Shown in pieces: positions 1 to 9,794 of a stretch of DNA of 28,020 nt. The notes under the pieces were generated by a model. The model searched no databases. It worked only from the letters and a program-made list of their open reading frames with translations, and was not told the DNA's origin. Each line of letters opens with the position of its first letter. Within the stretch, counting starts at the first letter, position 1. The stretch comes from Phytophthora quininea (Eukaryota; Oomycota; Peronosporomycetes; Peronosporales; Peronosporaceae), in assembly GCA_011947345.1 (NCBI GenBank), contig JAAVTG010000007.1:1-28020 (forward strand). The letters are read 5' to 3'. A program made the position numbers and the translations under genes.

Positions 1-2387
1 GTCCAGGCTCTCCTTGCAAACCTCAAGGCAGGCAGACATGGCCTCGGCGAAGGCACCAAGGCACTCCAAGTCCTCCTCACCCTGGAGGCCCTTCAGCATG
101 GGCTCGAAGAACTGTTCAAACAACTGCTGCGGGAACTGCGGAGCCGCGGTGCCGTGGCCGTGGTTAATGGTGCCATCGACCGCGCAGTTCAGCAGTTTGG
201 CCATGCTCAGGCTACTCACAATACGGATGTCCTCCACGTACTCAAAGTCGATGAGCGGGATCATGACCTGAGCAACTTCAGCCACGTAAGGGTAGAAGGC
301 GCCCTCCAGGTCCAGCGCAGACTGGTAGAGCATGTTGCACGCATTCGTCTTCTCCTCAAGAGCGCTAGTGTTGATCTCCAGGCGCTTCTTGCCCACACCG
401 CGGATCTCCAGCGTCATCGAGTCCTTGCCGTCGGCCGTCTGGCCGTCCTCCTCGACATCGTCGTCAGCCACATCCGACAGCTGAATGTCTGGCTGGATCT
501 GCGCCTGCTTAATCAGCGACGGGATGACGTGGGGCAAGTACGGCACGAAGTCCTCCTTCAGGATGCTGCCGATACGCACGCAAGACTGCGCCACATACTG
601 CACCTCAGGGCCCTCCAGCTCCTCGCTCGACTGCACACGCACCAAGATCTCCATGATCTCCTTCGCGTCGCCAACGAAACGCTCCTTGCCGACGGCCTGG
701 CCGATCAAAGCAATCGACTCCATCGATTTGCCACGCAGCAGCGCGTACTCCTTGCCGCGGGCATTCACCAGCACCTCCTTCGCCAGCGGGATGAAGATAT
801 CATAGAAACGAAGGAACTCCTCGCCGATAACCTTGGCCACACTGGCCACAGCAGTGATCGCTTGCTCCTGCACCTGGCGAGGGCACGAGCGCATCGCGTT
901 AAAGAGAGCCTCAAGCAGAGCCTGGCTGTACGGGGCCACGTGCTTGGCCTTGCACACGTTGGTATTGCAGAAGTTGATGACAACGCTGGCAGCCAGAGCG
1001 CGAGTACGCAGAACACCCTGCTCGTTCTGGATCAGCGCCGTCAAGGCCGGCACCACCACGGAGTGGAACTTGGCCTGGAAGTTCTTGCCCTTGTCCACCT
1101 CGCCGAAGTCCTCAGCGAGCTGTCCAATGCTATGCAGAGCGGCGTACTGCACACGCGGGTGCTGGTCGTTCAGGAATGGCAGCACCATGCCCACCACATT
1201 GTCCAGCTCGCGCGTCATGAGCTGCTTGGCGCCCTCGCCCAGCAGGCACGTGGCGTACAGGCCGGCACGGCGCTTGCGCCAGTCAGCGTCACCCAGGAAT
1301 CCCTTAATGACTGGGATGGCAACAGGCAGCACAGCGTTGCCGCCAAGCGACGAGCTCAGACGGTCAATGGCCGCAGCGCCGGCGTCGCTGATCGAGTTGT
1401 CGGCGTCGTTGGACTCTGTGAAGGTCTCCGGATCGTCGAACTTCTGCACCCAGGTCTCGTCCTCCTCGACCTCGCACATGAGCTGGATGACGAGCGGCAC
1501 CACGGAGGTGACAATAAACTGCGACTTGCGGACCATGCCGCCGGCATTTTCACAGAGCGAGATGAGGAACTCCAGCGCCAGTTCGCGGGTCTCCGAGTCC
1601 AGCTCCTGCGACGAGCACACGAAGATCATGGCGCGCGCCACATCGTCCAGCGAGTTGCGGAAGAACTTGGGTGCACCTCTGCGATCTGCACGAGCGCCGA
1701 CAGCACTTCCCGGAAGGTGGCTTCGTCTCCAGAGGCCACAAGCGCCTCGATGATGCGCAGCATGGGCGCGGTGATGATGGCAAAGGCCGATAGCTCCTGC
1801 TTGTCCTCCAGTATCAGCAGGAAGGCCGAGGCGGCCTTGAGGCTGGCGATCTGCACCTCTCCATTGGCGTCGTTCAGCGAGTTGGTAAACAGCGTCAGGA
1901 AGCTCTCCTTGTGGGGCGCCAGCAGGTCTCCAACGTACTCAGCGAGCTTGGCCAGCAAGTCGAAGGCCGTCACGCGCAGTAGCGCGTCTGCGTGGCTGGT
2001 GAGCGTCGACACGGCGCTGAGCAGCTCAGGCCAGGGCTGCTCAAACTTCTCCGAGACGAGGGCGAGCTCGGCGATCAAGTGGCCGAGCTTGCGGCGGATG
2101 TGGGCCACGGGCTCGCTGGCCACGGCCTCCAGCAGTTGCACCTTGAGCGTGGCCTGCGAGGCGGCGTCCAGCTGCGCGTAGATGCCGGCCTTAACCTCCA
2201 GCGGGCGCAGCAGCACGGGCGCGTAGGCGCGCGCCTCGGGCTCGGGGGCGGAGCGCAGCAGCGTTAGTAGCTGAGCCACGAGCTGCTGCGGCTGCTCGGC
2301 CTTGAAGGCCTCGTACGACGCCTCGGCCGGCTTGCGCACGGCGTTGTCGTTGCTCATGAGAGCGGCCACGAGCGCAGGGAAGTCCAT
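1..2387 (-). CDS. IPO5: Importin-5 type karyopherin (importin beta-3), 3' end outside window
   Basis: Nuclear import receptor that carries cargo such as ribosomal proteins through the pore and releases it on RanGTP. The window encodes about the first 795 residues of a family usually near 1,100. The start MDFPALVAALMSND at 2387 is followed by HEAT-type helical repeats, for example RRKLGHLIAELALVSEKFEQ and LLAKLAEYVGDLLAPHKES. Downstream in the next frame come KFFRNSLDDVARAM, ELALEFLISLCENAGGMVRK, GLYATCLLGEGAKQLM and RVQYAALHSIGQLAEDFGEV, which are hallmark importin-5 segments. The frame breaks once, at 1669-1671, where a C run looks one base short (VHP-KFF expected). No intron is visible. The gene diverges from the ArfGAP gene across 319 bases. 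Family identity is very likely; the frameshift is probably a sequence error. Confidence 0.93.
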
Positions 2388-2706
2388 GGCCAATGGAGGG
2401 GCAGGAGACGAGCGAGACGACGAGAGGGTACGTTCACCTGCGTCGGCGACTTTGCGAATGAAGTGGGGAACGGTCGTGAGCCAATCAAGCTGAAATGGCT
2501 GCGGAATGTATCGGAAAGATTGTCCCTGATATGGTCGTTACGTAGAGGTTTTAATTGTGGATTAATGTTATTAACAAGAGGTATTACATCGATACTGACG
2601 ACGAGTGAAAATCCAGTCACGGCGGGACGAGGTTCTGAGTTGGACTTGCTGTCCGATCGCACTTTCGCAACGGCTCACCCTATTATACCGCGGACGCTGG
2701 GATCCC
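2388..2706. promoter_or_regulatory. Divergent promoter region of importin-5 and ArfGAP genes
   Basis: This 319-base gap separates two divergent start codons and must hold both promoters. On the minus strand around 2452-2463 the sequence ACTTCATTCGC resembles the oomycete initiator core (TCATTYY-like), about 70 bases before the importin ATG. No TATA box stands out on the minus side. On the plus side TATTATACC at about 2681-2689 lies 20 bases before the ArfGAP ATG. These are motif resemblances only. Confidence 0.35.
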
Positions 2707-4191
2707 ATGACGCAGAGCGAGAGCGCACAGGGCTCGCCCGCCAGCAGCTGCAGCTCCACCACCTCCTCCGACAGCAACTCGGGTAGCAGAAGGCGCAGCG
2801 TCATGATGGAACGACTGTCGCCAGCCGAGGAAGTGGCCATCCGCTTACTGCCGGGCAACGACGTACGCTGAATTGTTGGGGCTGCGTCTATGGTAATTAC
2901 TAACTTGATTTTATTATTGTACCTTCGCCAGCGCTGCGTGGATTGCAAGACGATCTGTCCGCAATGGGCGGGCGTCTCGTTCGGTGTGCTGCTGTGCCTG
3001 TCCTGTGCGGGCAGGCACCGCTCCTGGGTGTGCAGACGAGCTTTGTCAAGTCGCTGGTGATGGATAGCTGGACGACTAGCGAAATCCGAGCACTACAGCT
3101 CGGCGGTAACGCCAAGTGGCTTGCGGTGTGTGCTGGAACGGGGCCACGGACCTCCCTCTGGTGGAGAAGTATGCGTCCGGCGTGGCCAAAGCGTACAAGG
3201 GCCGGGTGATGTTGGCAGCGACGTCGGATCCATCAGTAGAGTTCATTCACTGCCACGTCGTTTCTGTCGCTGCTTGCGGGCATTGTGTCCCCAATCAACA
3301 GCGACGATGAAAGTCTGCCCGCGGCCGAGAGCCCGACAAAGAAGCTGGCACCGCCGCTGTCTCCGACAGACCCCGAGGGTGGCACTACTATCAAGTGCAC
3401 GACTTGCAATTCGATCGTTCCGCTGGATCAGCTTAATGCACACTCGGATGCCTGCACAGTAACTTCATCAGTAAGGCAGAAGGCGCGCTGTGTTTGCCTC
3501 CGTCATTCTGCCTAACATAGTTACTTTTGTTTTGTTCAGTGCGCAGTGGAGTGGAGGAAATACGAGCGGAAATTCGGCGCTGCAGGAGAACCACTAGGTT
3601 TCACCTTGGCGAAAACGAATAGCGGTTTTGCTGAGGTGTCTCGAATCATTCCTGGTGGCGCCGCAGAACGTGCCAAGGTCGTTGTTGGAAGCTATTTAAT
3701 CGGTCTGAACGACGTCAAGAACATGAAGTTTGATGAAATCGTGAGCATGCTCCGGTCGCTGCCACGGCCGATGCTGTTCCATTTCGTGTTCCGCTCGCAG
3801 ATGGCCCCAGTGAGACCGAAGGCGGTGATATCCTCCGTCCCGGAGCCAAGGACGGTAGAGATCAATGTGACGCTGCAAGAGAAAGAAGAGCTAGGTTGCT
3901 CGCTTTCTATCAACGAGTTTTATTGCATCGTCAGCAGCGTCGATAACGGTACACGCGTCCGGTTGATTTACGCTTCTTGCTTGATATGAGTTCTCACATC
4001 GTTTTTGGTCGATAGATTGCATTGCAAGGGACCACGGCGTCTTAGTTGGCTCGCGGGTCGTGGCTGTAAACGGACGCAAGTTTCTAAAGCCGAGGGAAAT
4101 GGTTCATGAAATTTGCACTGCCCAGCGCCCGATTAGGTTGACCATGCATCGTGTTGAAGGGCTCATGCGCGGTTGGACTCATAGCAGTTAG
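2707..4191 (+). CDS. ArfGAP zinc-finger protein with C2HC finger and two PDZ domains
   Basis: Predicted GTPase-activating protein for Arf GTPases in vesicle traffic. A Ser-rich N-terminus leads to SPAEEVAIRLLPGND, then the ArfGAP finger: CVDC, 16 residues, CLSC, with CPQWAGVSFGVLLC and the arginine-finger segment AGRHRS-LGVQTSFVKSLVMDSW, then LQLGGN. A C-x2-C-x12-H-x3-C finger follows (3390-3465). Next are two PDZ-like modules: EPLGFTLAKTNSGFAEVSRI with IPGGAAERA, and EELGCSLSINEFYCIV with DHGVLVGSRVVAVNGRKF. Introns are 2863-2931 (branch TACTAAC), 3471-3539 (CTAAC) and 3949-4015. The frame breaks at 3023-3025 (a C seems missing) and again at about 3115-3150. A return to the first frame between 3210 and 3302 may be a further indel or a small intron. 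The stop at 4191 is 112 bases from the convergent kinase stop. Confidence 0.85.
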
Positions 4192-4303
4192 GTTAATCTG
4201 CCAGACAGCACTTGTTAGATAACATAGAGCATAGATTGTTCAATAAACCTTTCGATAGCTTGATTTTGAACTCACTTGCAGTCGTCCCTCTTCAGAGCCA
4301 GCA

Positions 4304-7300
4304 CTACACATCTGGAGCTAACGAGTCCCCGTGGCGAATACTCTTATAGTAGCTAACAACGTAATCGGCAGGTTGCTTTTCCGTGTCTTGTAAACGGAGA
4401 CTTAAAAACATCGAGTGATACATGACCTGCTTGAGTGTGGGGCGCATTTTCGGGTTAAAGTTCACCAACTGTTTCAGTAGGTCCATAGCTCCTGGAATTG
4501 CGTTTAATCCCTTGTGGCATCGACGGATGGTCGAGTTCGAACCACTTGTAATCGAATACAACGACGTGTCGAGGGTGAATTGGTCCTTCGTCGTCGTTGC
4601 GTGCGACTGCCCCGTATTCGAACGTGCATTGCGAGTTGACCGACGTTGTACGTGGTTAATCGCCGGGTCTTCAGGGCGTAAATGTTTGAGTAATACTTGC
4701 CACACCTTATCGGCTTCCTTCTTTGCACTTGGGTTTTGCTCAGGCAAGCCAAACAGTACAATGAAGCGATACAGAGTGTGGTAGAGTGTGTTCTCATCGT
4801 CACCACGCGCCACACTTTTAATGACCGAAAATCCAGAGTTCTTTCGCGGACTCTATCGGAAATTAGTGTCGAAACAAATGGTTAGACTGGGTCACAATGA
4901 CTTGAGCGTGTAAATGTTGTGCACTTACCATCCACAGCGCTTTAAGATCTCTCAGGAGATCAGGCGGGCAATGGACATCGTCAAGAACTTCTTCGTACGG
5001 AGTGCTAGTCACCAAATAATGTCAATAAAGAGAACATTCAAAGCGTCGATATGCATGCGCACTTACCTTCCCGTGAATAAATGCAATAGACACAGTCCCA
5101 ATGAAAAAGTATCCGCTGCAAACGATTGCTCAGCTGCATCACCTTCCAGCAAAAACTCGACTGGAGCATTTTCCAGGGTCGCGAATTGATCGATCGTGAC
5201 GGGCTTCCCCAAATTCTCCGGGTTCGAGTCGGCGGCCCCATAATCCGCCAACTTTACCCAATACGAAAAGGACGCAGGCATTCGAAGAGTGAAGCGCGCG
5301 TCTTCCAATAAATAGTGTATTACGATGCCATCCCCTTCGGTTTTGCTGAGGTTGGATCGACCAATATCCTTCAAGAAGAAGTTCAAAAGCTGCACACAAC
5401 AAGTTAGAACTTCAAATTCACAGCAGAAAAAGCATTGCAACGCACCTTGACATCGTAGTGGCGGAGGTTGAACCTTTCACGAGCACAATAAAGGCCAAAC
5501 ACCATCTGAAAGAAAAACGGAACGGCAACGGACTCTAGAGGAAGATATCTGTCCTTTTGTAGACCGATGAAGTCTTCAAGATCTCCTCCGTCACAGAACT
5601 CCATCCGAATGTACTGGAATAACGCTTTCCTGTCCTCATTGGACGCTACCAATGATTTCTGTTGCTGTCTCGCCAACAGCTTAGGATCCACACTTAGCCT
5701 TGTACCAGCCAGCAGCTCGGTGGGTTTCCGGCATTTCTTGCTGCCCCAACGATTAGATAGGGGTTTCTCATGGGCAAGAAATACATCGTAGATCCGAAGG
5801 AAATTAGGGCACATGCCGCGCTCAGTTGCGTCGGACAGCAATACCGAGTGTGCAACCTCTTGACGCACTACCCCTACGCAAAGGAGCAGCAGTAAAAAAT
5901 AAATATTGGCGGTATAAATCAGCACGCGTCGATGTTGGCACGTACCTGGTTTCCTGTGCTTTCGATTGCACTAACGTCCATCACGCTAATTGCTTCCAGA
6001 CGATTTTCTCTGTTGAAAATACCTTAAACACTTCCTTGTACGCACCGTCCGCTAGATAGTGGCCTCGAGGGTGGCGGAGGTAGACCTGCGAAGTTGAATA
6101 CACGTTGGCTTTTCTGAATTACGAAGAATAGCAACACCATCGTTAACTCCATGCATCAACCCCATACAATCATTTGCTCGACGTACTTGGAGTAGTCAGC
6201 GACCGCCCAAGCATACGCACTGTACGAATTCAGGACAAATAAACAGATCGTAAGTATCAATATCGGCAAAGCAGTAGTTCTCAAGCTATGAAAGGCTTAC
6301 ACGATAGCGATCTTTCTCCACATCGTCGAAACTTTACAGAGCACCGCTTTCAAGCTGTTCGCATCCACGATTCCAGAGTGAAGTATGAGCTGCAAGACGC
6401 CTTCTCCCAAGAAGTTAATTGTTTGCGCAGATCCTTTATCGCCGAGTGAAATGCGCCGTTTCACAGGCGTCAATGACATTTTCTCCATCTCCTGATCCCA
6501 TGCCCAATCGTCTTCCACAGGCTTGAGGGGTGTCGACGGCATCAACGGAATGGACGACAATCTGCGGCCTGAAGTTCTCCCTAATTTCGACAATCTTCTC
6601 GCCAGTCGGCGGTTTCTTCGTACAGACGGCTGAGCCAGCACATCTTCCATCGCATCGGCAATAGCCATGTGCCGTGTCGACGACAACAGTCTGTGGTTCT
6701 CCGAATATGACAAAACCTCCAGCTCTTGGGACTCCAGTTTCCGAAAGTACTCTTTCAACCGGATCATCACAGGGTCGTTGGCATAGTCTTCTGGCTGCTT
6801 ATCATCACCAAAAAAGCGCGTCTTCACCTGTCTTGCTCATGTTATCCTGGTCCAATTCACCTTCCTCGCTGTTTGCACATGAAGGCACACGTCGGCTCAA
6901 CTCGCTCTGGATGACGTCTGCCTTGAAACTGGCGACCCTCAGCGTATTGCGAGCCAACGACGCGCCAGACGAGAAGCCCAGCGCTCTCAGCCAGCTCTCC
7001 ATCTCCGTTCTCTGGTTCTTGCTGTTCCAACTGGACGTCGGCAGCTTCACAATAAACCCCTGGCCTCCGCCGATCTCCAGCTCGAACTTGGTCTGCTGCA
7101 CAGCGCTCAATTGTTCTGCCAGGTACTCTACAAACTCCAGCGGTGCCTCCACTACCAGCTCCTTGACGCTCTTCCTCTCTATAGGACTATCTGCCGTCTT
7201 CTTCACTTTCTTTGTAGGTCTTACTTTAATGGTTGTCTCGTGCCTCCGCTTGCTGCCAGTCTCCTGCTGCTGCTCGGACGCCTTCTTGCCCTTCCTGCGC

Positions 7301-7398
7301 ACCGGTCTCGGCGGCGGAGATGGCGAGAACTCTGGGAAAGCGCTGTTCTCGTCTGCCGACGACAGCGGCGAGCTGCAGAGTCCGCGTCGTCCCGCCAT
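4304..7398 (-). CDS. F-box-like protein kinase with WNK-like lysine placement
   Basis: Predicted cytosolic or nuclear Ser/Thr-type kinase of about 890 residues. The start MAGRRGLCSS is followed by a basic low-complexity region. An F-box-like stretch LGEGVLQLILHSG..VLCKVSTMWRKIA sits at 6300-6400. The kinase domain then shows the nucleotide loop YLADGAYKEVFK, beta3 EAISVMD, alphaC QEVAHSVLL, hinge MEFCDGGDLEDF, catalytic loop HYDVKLLNFFL, KLADYGAAD in place of DFG, and FAADTFSLGLCLLHLFTG. Exons on the minus strand: 7398-6301, 6219-6168, 6085-about 5941, about 5867-5446, 5389-5067, 5004-4929, 4852-4304. All join in frame except for two homopolymer indels: one extra base at 6810-6815 (six A on plus) and one missing at 6004-6007. 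The beta3 lysine is absent while a lysine sits in the glycine loop (GAYKEV), as in WNK kinases. Confidence 0.85.
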
Positions 7399-7490
7399 GG
7401 TTTTGAATGTGGAAGGCGCCAAAAGAATAGCTCCCCATTTTCCGCCAATCACAGGCCACTTCAACGTAGCTTGATCTTTCACAGCCTTTA
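7399..7490 (-). promoter_or_regulatory. Short kinase upstream region ending at the piggyBac insertion
   Basis: Only about 92 bases separate the kinase ATG from the left end of the transposon stack. On the minus strand CCACATTC, about 15 bases before the ATG, resembles the oomycete initiator. The region ends in TTTA (7487-7490), the imperfect partner of TTAA at 16108-16111. The native upstream sequence of the kinase therefore now lies beyond 16108, next to the Fanzor gene. Confidence 0.35.
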
Positions 7491-7504
7491 CCCTTCTAGC
7501 CCCG
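7491..7504 (+). repeat. piggyBac left terminal inverted repeat
   Basis: CCCTTCTAGCCCCG, inverted relative to 16094-16107 with one mismatch. It is preceded by TTTA instead of the expected TTAA. Confidence 0.8.
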
Positions 7505-7513
7505 CTGTTTATG
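7505..7513 (+). repeat. 9-base direct repeat flanking the second element (left copy)
   Basis: CTGTTTATG, identical to 12563-12571. The two copies abut the 26-base inverted repeats of the element between them, so they look like a target-site duplication. Confidence 0.8.
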
Positions 7514-7539
7514 GGGAAAAACTATGGAGATCGAGGTTA
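7514..7539 (+). repeat. Second element, left terminal inverted repeat
   Basis: 26 bases, GGGAAAAACTATGGAGATCG and onward, a perfect inverse of 12537-12562. It includes the TATGGAGATCGAGGT motif that resembles the end of the third element. Confidence 0.85.
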
Positions 7540-7926
7540 TTGTACTGGCCAAAATAGTTGGTACCATAACTCTAGGGGTTTTTTCGCCAAGAAGATGGTG
7601 ACTTTCCTTATACGGTAGTTAGATATAAGGGCAATTCGCGTGCGTAGATTCCGCTTTTGAGGTCAGATTTGGCCAATTCTGCGTCGTTTTTGAGCTACAG
7701 CCGCTCCAAAAACTTTCTCGGCCAGCCAAAAGTTTGGGGAAAGGGCTCCATTAGGGCTAACCGATCATCAGTCAAAACCTGAGACTTTCATTGGCCCAGA
7801 AGGAGACCAGATGCCAAAACATCTGGTATTTAGGGTAAAATTAGGGTTTTGAGGCGTCAACTCGACCAAACAGCAAAATGACGATTGCATCACGCCAAAT
7901 CTGAGGAGCTGCTCTTGTATTAAATC

Positions 7927-9499
7927 TTATAGGTCCTCGTCTTGACTGTCGCTGGCGATCTCCCCTTCTCCAGCATCCGCACACTCGATGGCTTCATCCT
8001 CTAGCGCGCGGAGGTACTTGTCCTCTTCCCTTTGCTCTTCTCTGTATGCACCTTTCCACTGCTTCGGTTCAATTCTACTCTTGCTTATAGCCACCTTCTC
8101 TTCGAGCTGACCGATGTTCTGGGCTGGATTCCTCCCTATCCACCCCTTCATGTTTCCCCAGATCAATTCGATGGGTTGGAGTTCGGGGTGGTAGGGAGGC
8201 GTATAGAAAACGGCATGTCCGTACATGGTCGCAATAGCAACAGCCGCGTAAAATGGTGGTGGCTTGTGGGCTCTCACGAGCTCAAGAAGCTGAGCCTTGA
8301 AAAGATTTTCATCGTGTTGTATTCCTAAAGCCAAATTGATTAGCGATAAATAAATAAATAAAGACTCACTTACCATTTAAAATAAGCCATTGCACGATTT
8401 CAGCTTTTCTTGAGCGTGTCGTCGGGGCTGGGGAGATATTGCGCTTGTGATAAGCGGCGCCATCCATGTAGATATTACATGGACCGTAAGAAATACAAAA
8501 ATCTTCGCATAAACCTGAAAACCACCTTTCAAATTGAGGGGCGTCGAAGTTCCCGTGATAATCACCTTCACTGCCTTTTCTGTTTGCAACCCAGTTTTCA
8601 AAGGATTTTTCAACAAAATTCCCTCGAAGTGCATCTCCCTGTCTGTATATAATTCCAGCAGCAATCATACAAATTCTGCGTCCAAAAACTAGTTAGCCAT
8701 TTCAGTTTAGCTCTCAAAATATTGATATAATATCGTACCGCGTGCCTTTCCCGCTAGCCGCATAGCGTTTTCTGTCTGATCCCAACCGTGTTTTTCCAAC
8801 AACATGGTTCACATTGACATAAGACTCGTCCAGATAGACTTCAGGCCGAATTGGATTGTTGTTACGGTCTCGGTTTGAGACTTTGCGCTGTAAGTAGGTA
8901 GCGCGATAGGCTACGTTTTGCACCGAGTCGGCCAGATAATTTTGACTTTCTCCTTTCATGTACCTGTACCCAAGTCGCCGTAGAAGGCGGTTCATAGCGC
9001 GTCTTGATATTTGAGTGGATGCGCGCCGTTCGACTTCATCACATATCAATTTGGCTGAAATGGGCTGTCTTTCTTTATTGCACTTGTTGATGTAGGCATC
9101 GATATACGGCGAAACATCCTCATCCTCGTAGCCGCGAGGACGTCCACGACGCTCTTCAGCCTGGACCTGGAAAATAGACCGTATTAATTACTGGAGGTAC
9201 CTAATAGTTAGGATTGGCAAGCTCCAGAGCACCAACCTCGACACTTTCGGCATTCTGACTCGCCTCGTAGGCCCCCACACGCGCGAAATAGTGGTTGTTG
9301 GAGTCACAATGCATTCGTGGATAAGTTCCCGTGTCCGCCCTGCCCCTCGAGGCTCTCCTTCTCGACTTTTGAGGAAAAACTTGTAGGCACTCACAATCAT
9401 CGCATCCTCGGCTAGGCTGGTCTTCTTCCCTCGCCATGTGGCACTCAGAACGGAACGAGGAGGCCTGGTGGAGTAGATAGAGGAGTGTTTCAGGATCAT
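7927..9499 (-). CDS. DDE transposase, Tc1/mariner-related (about DD81E), apparently intact
   Basis: Cut-and-paste transposase acting on the ends of its own element. The start MILKHSSIYS at 9499 leads to a helix-turn-helix-like part (RELIHECI..TTTISRVWG) and AEERRGRPRGYEDEDVSPYI. Catalytic residues: YLDESYVN (Asp at 8828-8830), IYMDGAAYH (Asp at 8462-8464), HPELQPIELIWGNMKG (Glu at 8167-8169). Introns are about 9167-9218, 8676-8738 and 8325-8373, all with GT-AG borders and in frame. The acidic C-terminus EIASDSQDEDL ends at 7927. About 81 residues lie between the second Asp and the Glu, far more than 34 in Tc1 and near the DD82E Sailor group. No stop or frameshift was seen, unlike its neighbours, so this may be the youngest transposase here. 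Confidence 0.8.
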
Positions 9500-9603
9500 T
9501 TTGCGGGGCTAAACATCCTCTAACGGCCAATATTAGCCGAGTAACGGACGCCGGCGCGGGGCAACATCGCTCTGCGGTACCAACTTTTATAGCCAGCACA
9601 ATA

Positions 9604-9660
9604 CGGAGATCGAGGTGTGAAAGACGGTCCGACCCAAATTTGGTCAGACCAGATAGGACT
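9604..9660 (+). repeat. Third element, left terminal inverted repeat
   Basis: 57 bases from CGGAGATCGAGG to TAGGACT, inverse of 12480-12536 with two mismatches. Confidence 0.9.
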
Positions 9661-9794
9661 AAATATATTGTCGGAATTTTAGACTAAAATTCAGCTTAAT
9701 ATACTCGGAAAAATGAGGCCTTAAAATAATCATGGTGAAGTCGAAATAGTCTGAAAAGTTGCAGTGCTTGATTTGCCTGGCCTCACTCTTCAAA

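Noticed and set aside
154..2181. A 675-codon open frame on the plus strand
   Set aside because: It is antisense to importin-5, whose minus-strand translation gives clear HEAT-repeat family text. The plus frame has no domain and arises from the codon bias of the GC-rich opposite strand.
6674..7474. A 266-codon plus-strand frame
   Set aside because: Antisense to the first kinase exon, Ser- and Leu-rich without a domain; a shadow.
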